DNA of 64,000 bases from positions 183,432 to 247,431 of the forward strand of contig NZ_FKLA01000007.1 of the NCBI RefSeq assembly GCF_900078395.1, given 5' to 3'. Shown here piece after piece: positions 45,297 through 55,513 of this stretch (positions are counted from its first letter, which is position 1; each line of letters begins with the position of its first letter). The position numbers and the translations under genes were made by a program. This DNA comes from Anaerotruncus rubiinfantis (GTDB lineage: Bacteria; Bacillota; Clostridia; Oscillospirales; Ruminococcaceae). The notes below the pieces were generated by a model, which was not told the origin of the DNA, did no database searches, and saw only the letters and a program-made list of their open reading frames with translations.

Positions 45297-47267
45297 ATGG
45301 CAAAGTCAAAAGGCAACTTACCATTGTATCTATTTCATCAGGGAACGAATTACAAGGCTTATGAATATCTGGGCGCGCATCCTTGTAAGATTGGGACAAC
45401 CGAAGGTTTCATCTTCCGTGTGTGGGCGCCGAATGCCCGGCAGGTTTCTGTGGTGGGGGATTTCAACAACTGGGACGGACAGGCCAATCCCATGGAACAG
45501 CTTGAGGATAAATCCATTTGGGAGTGCGTAATTCCGGATCTGCAGCAATTTGATATCTATAAATACTGCATCACCGCCAAGGATGGCCGCACCCTTATGA
45601 AGGCCGATCCGTATGCCTTCCATGCGCAGACCAGTCCTGAAACAGCTTCCAAGCTCTATGATATCGAAGGCTATGCCTGGGACGACGCGGCCTGGTATGA
45701 ATCCCGCAAGGATCACAACCCCTACCGCAGTCCGATGAATATCTATGAGATGCACCTTGGCTCTTGGCGGCGGTATTCGGACGGCAACCCCTACAGCTAC
45801 CGCAAACTCGCGGATGAACTGGCCGATTATCTGCTCGAAATGGGTTATAACTATGTCGAGTTCATGCCGCTGATGGAATACCCGTACGACGGTTCCTGGG
45901 GTTACCAGGTCACCGGCTATTACGCGCCGACCTCCCGTTACGGCACGCCGCATGACTTCATGTATCTCATCGACCGGCTGCATCAGGCGGGCATCGGGGT
46001 GATTATGGACTGGGTACCGGCGCATTTTCCAAAGGATGCGCACGGGCTTTATGAGTTCGACGGCCAGCCGCTTTACGAATATCAGGATGTGCATAAGCGT
46101 GAACACGCCCATTGGGGCACCCGGATTTTTGATTTCGGGCGCAATGAAGTGGTGTGCTTCCTGATGTCAAACGCCAACTTCTGGATCGAGAAATACCACA
46201 TCGACGGGCTGCGGGTCGACGCGGTCGCTTCGATGCTCTACCTCGACTACGGCCGCGAGGATTGGGAATGGCTGCCGAATATCAACGGCGGCAAGGAAAA
46301 TCTCGAGGCGGTCGCGTTCCTGCGCAAGCTGAATACGTCGGTGCTGACCGAGCATCCACAGGCCCTCATGATCGCGGAGGAATCCACCGCCTGGCCGCTC
46401 GTAACCAAACCGGCTTCGGTCGGCGGGCTTGGATTCAACTTCAAGTGGAACATGGGCTGGATGAACGATATGCTTGCCTATACGTCGCTCGACCCGATCT
46501 TCCGCAGCTACAACCACGACAAGCTCACTTTTAGCCTGTTTTATGCCTTTTCAGAGAACTTTATCCTGCCCATCTCCCATGACGAGGTGGTGCATGGCAA
46601 ATGCTCGCTCATCAATAAGATGCCGGGCGAATATGCTGTGAAGTTTTCCGGCATGCGAGCGTTCCTCGCATATATGATGTCTCATCCGGGCAAGAAGCTC
46701 ATCTTCATGGGCTGTGAATTCGCACAGTTCATCGAATGGAACTATAAGCAGCAGCTCGACTGGATGCTGCTCGATTACGAATCCCACCGGCAGATGAAGC
46801 TGTTTGTCAAAGAGCTCAATCATTTTTATCTGGAGAATCCGGTGTTCTGGCAGGTTGAGGACAGCTGGGACGGCTTTTCCTGGCTTGCGCACGACGACCA
46901 TGCCAGAAACATCATCGTGTTCCGCCGGATGGACGAAGCGGGAAACGAGCTTGTCGTGCTCTGCAACTTTGCGCCGGTTACCCGGGAGAATTACCGGGTG
47001 GGGGTGCCGGATGCAACCAGCTATGATGAGATCCTCAATACCGACGACGTGCGGTTCGGCGGAAGCGGCGTGGTGAATAAGGGTGCCATCCGTGTGAAAA
47101 AGACGCCGGATCATGACATGAAGCAGAGTATTACGCTGACCGTGCCGCCGCTTTCGGTCGTTTTCTTAAAAGGCCGTCCGCGCAAGGCTGCGAAAGCGAA
47201 GAAGGCAGAGGGTAAGCCGTCCGGGGAGAAGTCCAGTAAAAAAGCGCCGAAAGCAGACCGGGCGTAA
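45297..47267 (+). CDS. glgB: 1,4-alpha-glucan branching enzyme
   Basis: A 656-residue GH13 enzyme that introduces alpha-1,6 branches in glycogen. The N-terminal CBM48 domain (about 30-120, [22 protein letters not shown]) precedes the catalytic barrel, which has the nucleophile in [12 protein letters not shown], the acid/base Glu in IAEEST and the transition-state Asp in ISHDEVVH. The C-terminus ends in a Lys/Ala-rich tail of about 30 residues that looks disordered. ATG 45297 follows GGGGGGTG at 7 nt; GTG 45288 is part of that site. First gene of glgBCDA. Confidence 0.96.
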   Translation: MAKSKGNLPLYLFHQGTNYKAYEYLGAHPCKIGTTEGFIFRVWAPNARQVSVVGDFNNWDGQANPMEQLEDKSIWECVIPDLQQFDIYKYCITAKDGRTLMKADPYAFHAQTSPETASKLYDIEGYAWDDAAWYESRKDHNPYRSPMNIYEMHLGSWRRYSDGNPYSYRKLADELADYLLEMGYNYVEFMPLMEYPYDGSWGYQVTGYYAPTSRYGTPHDFMYLIDRLHQAGIGVIMDWVPAHFPKDAHGLYEFDGQPLYEYQDVHKREHAHWGTRIFDFGRNEVVCFLMSNANFWIEKYHIDGLRVDAVASMLYLDYGREDWEWLPNINGGKENLEAVAFLRKLNTSVLTEHPQALMIAEESTAWPLVTKPASVGGLGFNFKWNMGWMNDMLAYTSLDPIFRSYNHDKLTFSLFYAFSENFILPISHDEVVHGKCSLINKMPGEYAVKFSGMRAFLAYMMSHPGKKLIFMGCEFAQFIEWNYKQQLDWMLLDYESHRQMKLFVKELNHFYLENPVFWQVEDSWDGFSWLAHDDHARNIIVFRRMDEAGNELVVLCNFAPVTRENYRVGVPDATSYDEILNTDDVRFGGSGVVNKGAIRVKKTPDHDMKQSITLTVPPLSVVFLKGRPRKAAKAKKAEGKPSGEKSSKKAPKADRA

Positions 47268-47317
47268 AGCGGTCGGGGAATCAAGCGCATGATTTATTAC
47301 TAAGGGGGAATCAACAG

Positions 47318-48532
47318 ATGTTTCGCAAGAAGGAATGGATCGCCATGCTGCTGGCGGGCGGCCAGGGGAGCCGCCTGTACACGCTGACGAAAAATCTTGC
47401 AAAGCCGGCTGTACCGTTTGGGGGAAAATACCGGATTATCGATTTTCCGCTTTCCAACTGTGTCAATTCCGGAATTGACACAGTTGGCGTGCTCACCCAG
47501 TACCAGCCGCTCATCCTGAACGAATATATCGGCAACGGCCAGCCTTGGGACCTTGACCGGGTGAACGGCGGCGTCTTTGTGCTGCCGCCTTACCAGAAGT
47601 CCTCCGGTTCCGACTGGTACACCGGCACTGCGAACGCCATCTATCAGAACATCAATTTTATCGACCGGTACGATCCGGAGTATGTGCTCATCCTTTCGGG
47701 CGACCACATCTATAAGATGGATTATGAGAAGATGCTCGCCTACCACAAAGAGAAAAACGCTGACTGTACAATCGCCGCCTTGCAGGTGCCGATGGAGGAG
47801 GCCTCCCGGTTCGGGATTATGAATACATACCCGGATGGCAGCATCTTTGAATTTGAGGAGAAACCCGCACAGCCGAAGAGCAACCTCGCATCGATGGGCA
47901 TCTATATCTTCTCATGGGATAAGATGCGCAAATACCTCATCGAGGACGAAGCCGATCCGCTTTCCGGCAAGGATTTCGGAAAGAACATCCTGCCCGCCAT
48001 GCTCGCAAACGGCGAGAAGATGGTGGCGTATCCCTTTGAGGGCTACTGGAAGGACGTCGGCACGATCGACAGCCTGTGGGAAGCGAACATGGATCTGCTG
48101 GACCCGCGGGTGCCGCTCGACCTCTATGACGACAGCTGGAAGATCTATTCCCGCAATCCGGTCATGCCGCCGCATTACGTGGCAAACGACGCGGACGTCC
48201 AGAACTCGATGGTCACCGAAGGCTGCACCATCGAGGGCGATATCGATTTTTCGGTGATCTTCTCAGGCGTCACGGTCGAAAAGGGCGCGGTTGTGCACGA
48301 TTCGATTGTCATGCCGAACACGGTCATCAAGGCGGGAGCCAAGGTTGAATACGCGATCATTGCCGAGAATTGCGTGATTGGCGAAGGAGCATCCATCGGC
48401 CAGCGGCCGGAGGACGCGACCGATAAGGATGCCTGGGGCGTCGCGGTGGTCGGCAACAACATCACGGTCGGGCCGGGCGCGGTGGTCCCGCCGAAAGCGA
48501 TGATTGACAAAGACGTCGAGGGGGTGCGCTAA
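47318..48532 (+). CDS. glgC: Glucose-1-phosphate adenylyltransferase, catalytic GlgC subunit
   Basis: A 404-residue enzyme making ADP-glucose. It has the nucleotide loop [38 protein letters not shown], the substrate motif [11 protein letters not shown] and the left-handed beta-helix C-terminus. The AGGQGSRL loop is the feature lost in the GlgD partner. The ribosome site is AAGGGGGAATC. Codons 46-57 form a perfect 34-bp DNA palindrome (47454-47487). glgD begins 4 nt after the stop. Confidence 0.95.
   Translation: MFRKKEWIAMLLAGGQGSRLYTLTKNLAKPAVPFGGKYRIIDFPLSNCVNSGIDTVGVLTQYQPLILNEYIGNGQPWDLDRVNGGVFVLPPYQKSSGSDWYTGTANAIYQNINFIDRYDPEYVLILSGDHIYKMDYEKMLAYHKEKNADCTIAALQVPMEEASRFGIMNTYPDGSIFEFEEKPAQPKSNLASMGIYIFSWDKMRKYLIEDEADPLSGKDFGKNILPAMLANGEKMVAYPFEGYWKDVGTIDSLWEANMDLLDPRVPLDLYDDSWKIYSRNPVMPPHYVANDADVQNSMVTEGCTIEGDIDFSVIFSGVTVEKGAVVHDSIVMPNTVIKAGAKVEYAIIAENCVIGEGASIGQRPEDATDKDAWGVAVVGNNITVGPGAVVPPKAMIDKDVEGVR
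47454..47487 (+). repeat. Perfect 34-bp palindrome inside glgC
   Basis: CCAACTGTGTCAATTCC (47454-47470) is followed immediately by its exact reverse complement GGAATTGACACAGTTGG (47471-47487). The encoded [12 protein letters not shown] is the ordinary conserved GlgC sequence, so the protein is not altered. Confidence 0.97.
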
Positions 48533-48536
48533 GGAT

Positions 48537-49661
48537 ATGCGGGAAAACAAAGTTCTTGGGATTGTATTTTCCAACATGCACGACAGCATGATCGGGGAAC
48601 TCACTGAAAAACGCACGACCGGCTCGGTTCCGTTCGGCGGCCGCTACCGGCTCATTGATTTCGCGCTTTCGAGCATGGTCAATTCGGACATCAGCGACAT
48701 CGGCATCATCACCAAGCAGAACTATCAGAGCCTGATGGACCACATCGGTTCGGGCCGCGCGTGGGACCTCGCGCGCAAGCGCGGCGGGTTGGTGATCCTG
48801 CCGCCGTTCGCCAGCCAGGGCAGCGGCATCTACCGCGGCCGCCTGGAAGCGCTGGGCGGCGCAATGAGCTATATCCGTCACAACGATGCGAAATATGTGC
48901 TGATCACCGACTGTGACATCATTGCCAACATGGATCTGCGCCCATTTATCAACGAGCATATCAAGAGCGGCGCGCAGATTTCGATGATGGTCAAAAATAC
49001 TGAAATTTCTCCCGAATCCCAGCGGGATACGACCACCGTCCTTTTTGACGAGCAGACGGGAGATGTCACCGATATCCTGGTGCGGCCGGATGTCAAGGGC
49101 AGCCACTACGTTTATATGAACATCCTGCTGCTTGAAAAGACGCTGCTCGAGCGGATGGTGAACGAAGCAAAGAGCCACGACCAGTATTCGATGGTCCGGC
49201 ATGCGCTGCAGCCATCAATTGGGAAACGCAACATCAAAGCGTATGAATTCAAGGGCTATACGCATAAGATTTCGGGGATGAAGTCCTATTTCACGGCCAA
49301 CATGGAGCTGCTTGACCCGGCGGTGCGCGCCGAGCTCTTTCCGAAGAATCTGCCGATTTATACCAAGGTCCGCGACCAGGTGCCGGTCAAATACGGCCTT
49401 TCCGCCAAGGTGGGCAACTCCCTCATGGCGGATGGCTGCATCATCAACGGCGAGGTGGAAAACTGCGTGATCTTCCGGGGCGCGAAAATCGGCAAGGGGG
49501 CGGTGCTTAAAAATTGCATCATTATGCAGAATACCTATGTTGGCGACAACGCGCATCTCGAATATGTCGTGACCGATAAAGATGTGCTCATCCGTGATTC
49601 CCGTACGCTGATCGGATATGAAACCTACCCGATCTATGTGGCCAAGGGAAGCTCCATCTGA
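48537..49661 (+). CDS. glgD: Glucose-1-phosphate adenylyltransferase, GlgD regulatory subunit
   Basis: A 374-residue GlgC paralogue typical of Firmicutes. It starts MRENKVLGIVFSNMHDSMIGELTEKRTTGSVPFGGRYRLIDFALSSM: the nucleotide loop of GlgC is replaced by SNMHDSMI, so the subunit is expected to be catalytically poor and to activate GlgC in a GlgC/GlgD complex. ATG 48537 lies 4 nt after glgC; GAGGGGG at the end of glgC is the likely ribosome site. Confidence 0.94.
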   Translation: MRENKVLGIVFSNMHDSMIGELTEKRTTGSVPFGGRYRLIDFALSSMVNSDISDIGIITKQNYQSLMDHIGSGRAWDLARKRGGLVILPPFASQGSGIYRGRLEALGGAMSYIRHNDAKYVLITDCDIIANMDLRPFINEHIKSGAQISMMVKNTEISPESQRDTTTVLFDEQTGDVTDILVRPDVKGSHYVYMNILLLEKTLLERMVNEAKSHDQYSMVRHALQPSIGKRNIKAYEFKGYTHKISGMKSYFTANMELLDPAVRAELFPKNLPIYTKVRDQVPVKYGLSAKVGNSLMADGCIINGEVENCVIFRGAKIGKGAVLKNCIIMQNTYVGDNAHLEYVVTDKDVLIRDSRTLIGYETYPIYVAKGSSI

Positions 49662-49706
49662 CGTGGAAGAAAACATGATTCACGCTCAACACAAGGGGGG
49701 AACATT

Positions 49707-51134
49707 ATGAAGATCCTATACGTAGCAAGCGAAGCGACGCCGTTTATCGCGACCGGAGGCCTTGCGGACGTGGCGGGTTCGCTGCCGCGCGCAATCCGCA
49801 GCAGGCAGCATGCCTGCCGGGTGGTTGTGCCGCTCTACAGCGCGATTAAACCGGAATGGCGCGAAAAGATGAAGTTCCTTTGCAATTTTTATGTGCCGCT
49901 TGGCTGGCGCAACCAATACTGCGGCGTGTTTGAGGCCAGTTATAACGGCGTCAAATATTACTTCATCGACAATGAGTATTATTTCAAGCGCGACGGCGGC
50001 ATCTATGGGTTCTATGACGACGCGGAGCGGTTCGCGTTCTTCTCGAAAGCGGTCTGCGAAATGATCCAGTATATCGATTTTGAACCGGACATCTTGCACT
50101 GCAATGACTGGCAGACCGCCATGACGCCGGTATACCTCAACATTTTCTATCGGGAGATTGAGAAATACCGCAGCATTAAGACGGTGTTCACCATCCACAA
50201 TATCCAGTATCAGGGCAAATACGGCATGGAAATCGCAACCGACGTGCTCGGCCTGCCTTACTATGCCGCGCCGACCATGATGTACGAAGGCTGCCTCAAC
50301 ATGATGAAGGCCGCCATTGAGGTGTGCGACTTTGTCACCACCGTCAGCCCGACCTATGCGCATGAGATCACCGACCCGTGGTTCGCGCACGGGCTTGACC
50401 GGCTTCTCAAACAAAACCAGCACAAGCTGGTCGGCATCCTCAACGGCATCGACACCCAGAGCTATAACCCGGAGGTGGACCCCGCGCTCTATGAAAACTA
50501 CGGGCCGGAGACACTCGAAAAGAAATCGGTCAACAAGGTCGAACTGCAAAAGGCAATGGGCCTTGAGCAGAACAAGGACGTCATGCTGGTCGGTATCGTA
50601 ACCCGGTTTGTGGCGCATAAGGGCATTGACCTCATCCAATATATCTTTGATGAACTGATGAAACGGGAGCTGCAGGTGGTGGCGCTCGGCTCAGGCGATT
50701 ATATCTTTGAAAGCTTCTTTACAGAGATGCAAGCCAAATACCCCGGCAAGGCGGCGGTCAAGATCGGTTTTATCCCAGATCTTGCGCGCAAGATCTACGC
50801 GGGCGCGGATGTATTTCTGATGCCTTCGAAGAGTGAGCCGTGCGGCCTGGCCCAGATGGTATCGCTGCAGTACGGTACCCTGCCGGTTGTCCGTGAGACC
50901 GGCGGTCTCAAAGACTCGATTGTCGATATGGGCAACGATATCAGCGGCAACGGATTCACCTTCAAGACCTATAACGCCCACGACATGCTCGGCGCGATTG
51001 ATCGCGCCGGTGGGCTTTACTACAACCGTGAACTGTGGAAACAGGCGGTGCAGAAGGCGATGAAGAGCGACTTCACCTGGAACCGTTCCGCTTCGGAGTA
51101 CATTGGCGTCTACAAGCGCGCGTTGGAGGACTGA
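49707..51134 (+). CDS. glgA: Glycogen synthase (ADP-glucose), GT5
   Basis: A 475-residue glucosyltransferase that elongates alpha-1,4-glucan. The N-terminal ADP-glucose site appears as TGGLADVAGSLPRAI (the usual KxGGL lysine is a threonine at this position, residue 16 or thereabouts), and the C-terminal site is MPSKSEPCGLAQMVSLQYGTLPVVRETGGLKDSI with the catalytic Glu. AAGGGGGAAC precedes the ATG. Last gene of glgBCDA; about 150 nt follow before the shared terminator. Confidence 0.95.
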   Translation: MKILYVASEATPFIATGGLADVAGSLPRAIRSRQHACRVVVPLYSAIKPEWREKMKFLCNFYVPLGWRNQYCGVFEASYNGVKYYFIDNEYYFKRDGGIYGFYDDAERFAFFSKAVCEMIQYIDFEPDILHCNDWQTAMTPVYLNIFYREIEKYRSIKTVFTIHNIQYQGKYGMEIATDVLGLPYYAAPTMMYEGCLNMMKAAIEVCDFVTTVSPTYAHEITDPWFAHGLDRLLKQNQHKLVGILNGIDTQSYNPEVDPALYENYGPETLEKKSVNKVELQKAMGLEQNKDVMLVGIVTRFVAHKGIDLIQYIFDELMKRELQVVALGSGDYIFESFFTEMQAKYPGKAAVKIGFIPDLARKIYAGADVFLMPSKSEPCGLAQMVSLQYGTLPVVRETGGLKDSIVDMGNDISGNGFTFKTYNAHDMLGAIDRAGGLYYNRELWKQAVQKAMKSDFTWNRSASEYIGVYKRALED

Positions 51135-51282
51135 CGGCGCGGGCCGGCCATAACTTCTGTCCGCGGCACCGATGGGCCGCTTCTTGAACGCGTCAAAGCA
51201 GCCTTTCCGCATAGGGACGGGCGGGCAGCCCTTTCCACGCACCCATTCCTTCTATAGGAACAACGGCAGAATCGGAAAAAAA

Positions 51283-51311
51283 GGAACGCCGCGTCAGCGG
51301 CGTTCCTTTTT
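51283..51311. terminator. Bidirectional terminator glgA / prmC
   Basis: GGAACGCCGC (51283-51292) and GCGGCGTTCC (51297-51306), loop GTCA, TTTTT on the right and AAAAAAA on the left. The last prmC codons lie within the stem. Confidence 0.93.
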
Positions 51312-52148
51312 GTATCCAAAGACCACCCGGTCGATCCCGGCGAGGTCCTTTCGGGTTCCGACCTGGACAAAGCCGCTTTCCGTGAGCAGCGCGGCCACCT
51401 GTCTGGCCTGGTTATAGCCGACCTCAAAGGCCAGCATGCCGCCATCCTTGAGCAGGGGAAGATAAAGCGGCGGGATCGCGCGGTAAAAATGAAGGCCGTC
51501 CTCGCCGCCATAGAGCGCCATCTGGGGCTCGTGCTGTACCTGGCGCTGAAGGCTTTCCATCTCATGCCCAGGGATATAAGGCGGGTTTGAGAGAATCAGG
51601 TCGAGCCGAGGGAGCCCTTTGGGCGGGTGGAGCACGTCACAGGCCAGCACCCGGATATTTTCCGCGCGGTTGCGGGCGGCATTGCGGCGCAGATAGGCAA
51701 GCGCGGCCTCGGAGAGCTCCAGCGCGTAAATCTGCGCGGAGGGGAAGTAATGCGCCGCCGCCACCGCAATGCAGCCGCTTCCGGCGCAGAGATCGGCCAC
51801 AGCGGGCGCTTCACGGCCCTTGAGGAACGAGCGGGCAAGGTCGACGAGCGTCTCGGTGTCCGGCCGCGGGATGAGCACTCCCTCGCCCACTTCAAAAGGC
51901 AGGCCGTAGAACTCCCATTCGCCCAGCAGGTACTGGAGCGGTTCCCCGGCCTCATACCGCTCACACAGTGCGAAGAATCGCTCTGCGCACGCGCGGTCGG
52001 CCGGCTGTCCACCCGCGCGCGCGCGGCCGAACCTGCCGAGGCCAAAACAATCCTCCAAAAGGCAGGAAAGATCGAACGCGCGGGATTCCTGGTCCTGCGC
52101 GTCCAAATTTTTATCATATGCGGTTTGATAGACTTCGGATATGGTCAT
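51294..52148 (-). CDS. prmC: Peptide chain release factor N5-glutamine methyltransferase
   Basis: A 284-residue SAM-dependent enzyme that methylates the Gln of the GGQ loop of RF1 and RF2. An N-terminal helical domain carries the family segment GEPLQYLLGEWEFYG and LIPRPDTE; the Rossmann domain has VADLCAGSGCIAVAAA and the catalytic LSNPPYIP. ATG 52148 follows GAGGATG at 8 nt. In many Firmicutes prmC lies near prfA; here DUF1385 is directly upstream (11 nt) but prfA is not in the window. Confidence 0.95.
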   Translation of the reverse strand: MTISEVYQTAYDKNLDAQDQESRAFDLSCLLEDCFGLGRFGRARAGGQPADRACAERFFALCERYEAGEPLQYLLGEWEFYGLPFEVGEGVLIPRPDTETLVDLARSFLKGREAPAVADLCAGSGCIAVAAAHYFPSAQIYALELSEAALAYLRRNAARNRAENIRVLACDVLHPPKGLPRLDLILSNPPYIPGHEMESLQRQVQHEPQMALYGGEDGLHFYRAIPPLYLPLLKDGGMLAFEVGYNQARQVAALLTESGFVQVGTRKDLAGIDRVVFGYKKERR

Positions 52149-52159
52149 GGATGACATCC

Positions 52160-53107
52160 TCAATAGTTGTCGGCGTTTTTGTCCTCCGGGATGCAGGGCT
52201 TCATGGCAGCGATCGCCACCGAGAGCTGGACTTCGTCCGGCTCGAAGGTGGTCAGGTTCTGTAGCCAGAGCCCGGGCGCGGAGATGGCCCGTGTGAAAGG
52301 GTTGTCATGGCGTCCGGCAAACCGGATAACCTCATAGGAAAGGCCCACCACGACCGGCAGCAGCAGGATTTTCAGCCCGACGCGCAGCCAGACGTTCTCC
52401 CAGCTGAGCACCGAGAACACAAAGATCGAAACGACCAGCACAATGAGCAGAAAGCTGGTGCCGCAGCGCGGATGAAAACGGGTATATTTTTTCGCGTTTT
52501 CCGGCGTGAGCTCGTCGCCGGCCTCGTAGCAGGCGATGGTCTTGTGTTCCGCGCCGTGGAATTCAAAAACCCGGCGGATGTCCTTCATCCGGGTGACCGC
52601 GTAGAGGTAAAGGATGAATACCGCGATTTTGATGAGCCCCTCGATGAGCGAAAGGGCCATATTCGGAAGCGCGGCCATGCCACCCACCCATTTGACCAGC
52701 GCGGCCGGCAGCAGCATGAACAGCCCGATGGCAATTGCCATTGCGAGCACGGTGACAATCACATTGAAGATGTATACGGCGCTGTCGCCAAGATGCTTGT
52801 CCACCCACGCGTCAAATTTCGACGGTTCAGAGCCTTCCTCTTCGGCAAAACCGGAGATTTCAGCCGATTTCATCAGGCATTTATAACCGGTGATCAACAT
52901 TGCAATAAAATTACAGATGCCACGCAGGATCGGTGTCTTATTATACCATTTATTGGCCCCGGTTTCCCAAGTCTCCAGATAAAGCTCGCCGTCCGGCTTG
53001 CGGATGGCCATTGCGGAGGTGAACGGGCCGCGCATCATGACCCCCTCGATCAGGGCCTGACCGCCAATAGAAGTTTTTTTTGCGGCGCTACAGGATTTTT
53101 CGCTCAA
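52160..53107 (-). CDS. DUF1385 family membrane protein
   Basis: A 315-residue protein starting SEKSCSAAKKTSIGGQALIEGVMMRGP, the characteristic DUF1385 N-terminus. It has hydrophobic segments in the middle (about 110-155 and 160-180) and after HPRCGTSFLLIVLVVSIFVFSVL, and a conserved FHGAEHKTIACYE motif with possible metal-binding histidines. The function is unknown; in Firmicutes it is often next to prmC or prfA. The start is placed at TTG 53107, with AAGGA 9 nt upstream; ATG 53146 in frame is possible. Confidence 0.88.
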   Translation of the reverse strand: MSEKSCSAAKKTSIGGQALIEGVMMRGPFTSAMAIRKPDGELYLETWETGANKWYNKTPILRGICNFIAMLITGYKCLMKSAEISGFAEEEGSEPSKFDAWVDKHLGDSAVYIFNVIVTVLAMAIAIGLFMLLPAALVKWVGGMAALPNMALSLIEGLIKIAVFILYLYAVTRMKDIRRVFEFHGAEHKTIACYEAGDELTPENAKKYTRFHPRCGTSFLLIVLVVSIFVFSVLSWENVWLRVGLKILLLPVVVGLSYEVIRFAGRHDNPFTRAISAPGLWLQNLTTFEPDEVQLSVAIAAMKPCIPEDKNADNY

Positions 53108-53212
53108 AATATCAATCCTTTCCGGCTTCCCGTGCTGGCAAGCCATCCGGTCCCGTGTCCCGGGACGGTCAACAAAAGACATCATACACCAAAATTGTGA
53201 ACATTTCAAGGC

Positions 53213-54619
53213 TTAAGCCTGGACGCGCGGCAAAAGGATGGTCACGCGTGTACCGACATTTTCTTTGGAGGTGATGTCGAGCATTCCGCCGTGCAGCGAG
53301 ACAATCTCGTCCGCAACCGCAAGCCCGATGCCCGATCCGCGGCGGGTGGAATTTGCCTTGAAGAATTTCTGCTTGACTTTGGGCAGGTCGGATTCCTTGA
53401 TGCCAAGTCCCGTGTCCGAAACGACAATACAGATGTTCTCGTCGGTCACGCTCGCGCGCACCGTCACACTGTCGCCCTTATCGGAATATTTAAGGGCGTT
53501 GTCAATGATATTGATGAACACCTGGCGCAGACGGTTGCGGTCGCCGAAAAACGGCGCGATCACATCCGGCTCCTCATAGACAAGCCGTTTCCCTTCATGC
53601 TTGGCGCGCTCCTCAAACATGAGCACCGCATCGGAAAGTTCGGCGATCAGGTCGATCCGGTCCTTTACAAGCTGCATGCGGCCGGATTGGATACGGCTGA
53701 AGTCGAGCAGCTCCTCCACCATCTGAGCAAGCCGTTCGGTTTCGTTCCCAATGACCCGCATCCCTTTCGCAAGCATCTCCGCATCGACCTCGCCGCCCAT
53801 GTCCGCAAGCGTTTCGGACCAGCCTTTGATGGCGGTGAGCGGGGTGCGCAGCTCGTGAGAAACCGAGGAGATAAAATCGTTCTTCATTTTTTCATTGGCG
53901 GAAAGCTCTTCAGCCATATAGTTAATCGTATCGCAGAGTTCCCCGATTTCATCGTCGTTTTTCTTGTGCAGCCGCGCGCCGAAATCGCCGTGGGCAATTT
54001 TACGGGCGGTTTTGCCGACTTCGTCCACCGGGTTGACAATTGAATTGATGAAATAGGAGGAGGAGAAGATGACGAAGAAGATGATCGCCACACCGATCAG
54101 TGTAAGAACCAAGATGAAGAGGATGATCTGCTGGTCAACCAAGTCGAGCGAGACGGCGAAACGCATTGCGGCCAGCTGGGTACCCTCCACCGGCGACAAA
54201 ACGGTGATTGCCATGATCTTTTCGCCGTTTTGCGTGTAGATTTTTTCCGCTTCCCCGATTGGGCTCTGCATCGCCTCATAGAAATCGGGCATGTAGATGC
54301 CGGTCCCTGGTTCAAATCCACTGGAGGTGAAGATCACGTTCCCGTCCGCGTCAATAGCCATGAGTTCCATCGAACTGCGCGCCTCAAAATTTTCCACAAG
54401 GCTGCGCACCTGGGTGGTAAAATTGGAAAGGCTGTCCTCTGAATAGGCGGTGAGCTGGTTTTTGACAGTATTGGCCTGCACCATGATCGCGCCGCGCACG
54501 TTGCTGTAATAAAACGCGCGTACGCCAAGCGAAAACCCGATTTCCAGCGCAATCAGGATCACAAGGATGACGCCGAGGTTGTTGAACAGCCAGCGTTTGG
54601 TTATTTTCTTGACAGCCAA
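53213..54619 (-). CDS. Two-component sensor histidine kinase
   Basis: A 468-residue sensor kinase. Two membrane segments (about 13-34 and 163-188) frame an extracellular sensor domain of about 130 residues; a HAMP domain (189-241), the H-box SSVSHELRTPLTAI with His255, and HATPase boxes (NIIDNALKYS, DTGLGI, GSGIGLAV) follow. It should phosphorylate the adjacent regulator. The start is TTG 54619, 7 nt after AAAGGAGG. Unusually, about 140 nt of hairpin-rich DNA separate it from the regulator gene. The signal is unknown. Confidence 0.93.
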   Translation of the reverse strand: MAVKKITKRWLFNNLGVILVILIALEIGFSLGVRAFYYSNVRGAIMVQANTVKNQLTAYSEDSLSNFTTQVRSLVENFEARSSMELMAIDADGNVIFTSSGFEPGTGIYMPDFYEAMQSPIGEAEKIYTQNGEKIMAITVLSPVEGTQLAAMRFAVSLDLVDQQIILFILVLTLIGVAIIFFVIFSSSYFINSIVNPVDEVGKTARKIAHGDFGARLHKKNDDEIGELCDTINYMAEELSANEKMKNDFISSVSHELRTPLTAIKGWSETLADMGGEVDAEMLAKGMRVIGNETERLAQMVEELLDFSRIQSGRMQLVKDRIDLIAELSDAVLMFEERAKHEGKRLVYEEPDVIAPFFGDRNRLRQVFINIIDNALKYSDKGDSVTVRASVTDENICIVVSDTGLGIKESDLPKVKQKFFKANSTRRGSGIGLAVADEIVSLHGGMLDITSKENVGTRVTILLPRVQA

Positions 54620-54649
54620 GGGTCATCCTCCTTTCTATATTCCAAATCC

Positions 54650-54765
54650 GTCCGCGAAGCGGGCGGGCCATCGAAGATGGCTCCCCACGGGGGATCCAAA
54701 GGGGGTTACATACCCCCTTGAGCAGCCGTCGCGCGAAGCGCGCTCCGCCGTAGGCGGGAAGGCTA
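54650..54765. repeat. Hairpin array between response regulator and kinase genes
   Basis: Read on the transcribed minus strand there are several hairpins: GCGCGC-TT-CGCGCG-like, AAGGGGGTATGTAACCCCCTT, GGATCCCCCGTGGGG, GCCATC-TTC-GATGGC and CCGCCCGC-TTC-GCGGACGG. None has a T-run. The array lies inside a two-component operon and may set the relative amounts of regulator and kinase mRNA. Confidence 0.65.
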
Positions 54766-55467
54766 CTTTTGGACCCATTTGTAACCGAAGCCCCAGACGG
54801 TGAGGAGGAATTCCGGCTCGGAGGGAATGTCCTCCAGCTTCATACGAAGCCGGCGGATGTTCACGTCGACGATCTTGATATCCCCGAAATAGTTTTCGCC
54901 CCAGACCTTGTTGAGGATGTCCTGCCGGCTGAGAGCAGTGTTCGGGTTCGAAAAGAAATATTCGAGAATCTGGTATTCCACCTGGGTAAGTTCCAAGATT
55001 TTGCCGTTTTTGGAGACGGTGCGGCTCTTGAGATTCAGGACGAACGGGCCGGATTTGAGTTCGCTTTTGACTGGGGCCTGTGCCCTTTCAGCTGTCATGG
55101 TGACACGGCGGTGGATTGCGTCGACCCGCGCGACCAGCTCGGACGGGGAGAACGGCTTGGTGACATAGTCGTCCGCGCCGATCATCAGGCCGTTGACCTT
55201 GTCCATCTCCTGGCCTTTGGCGGTCAGCATGATGATGCCGACCGAAGCGTTTTTTTCCCGAATGCGGCGGCAGACTTCAAAGCCGTCGATGCCGGGCATC
55301 ATCACATCGAGCAGAACCACGTCAAAATAGGTGGGATTGCGGTCAAAGATCTCCATGGCATCTTCGCCGTTTGGGACATCCACCACCTCATAGCCGGAGC
55401 GTTTGAGATTGATGACTTCAAAATCACGGATGACGTCCTCATCCTCCACGACCATAATTCGTTTCAT
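54763..55467 (-). CDS. OmpR-family response regulator
   Basis: A 234-residue regulator with an N-terminal receiver (acidic pocket Glu8/Asp9, phospho-acceptor Asp54 in LLDVMMPG, Lys104 in VTKPF) and a C-terminal winged helix (TVSKNGKILELTQVEYQILEYFFSNPNTALSRQDIL to VDVNIRRLRMKLE and VWGFGYKW). ATG 55467 follows AAAGGTGG. It is the partner of the downstream kinase. A lipoprotein gene lies 46 nt upstream in the same direction, so it is probably part of the same transcript. Confidence 0.95.
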   Translation of the reverse strand: MKRIMVVEDEDVIRDFEVINLKRSGYEVVDVPNGEDAMEIFDRNPTYFDVVLLDVMMPGIDGFEVCRRIREKNASVGIIMLTAKGQEMDKVNGLMIGADDYVTKPFSPSELVARVDAIHRRVTMTAERAQAPVKSELKSGPFVLNLKSRTVSKNGKILELTQVEYQILEYFFSNPNTALSRQDILNKVWGENYFGDIKIVDVNIRRLRMKLEDIPSEPEFLLTVWGFGYKWVQK

Positions 55468-55513
55468 ATCTGGAAAACCACCTTTCAAGTGAGATAGCTG
55501 CATTAGGTAAGCA

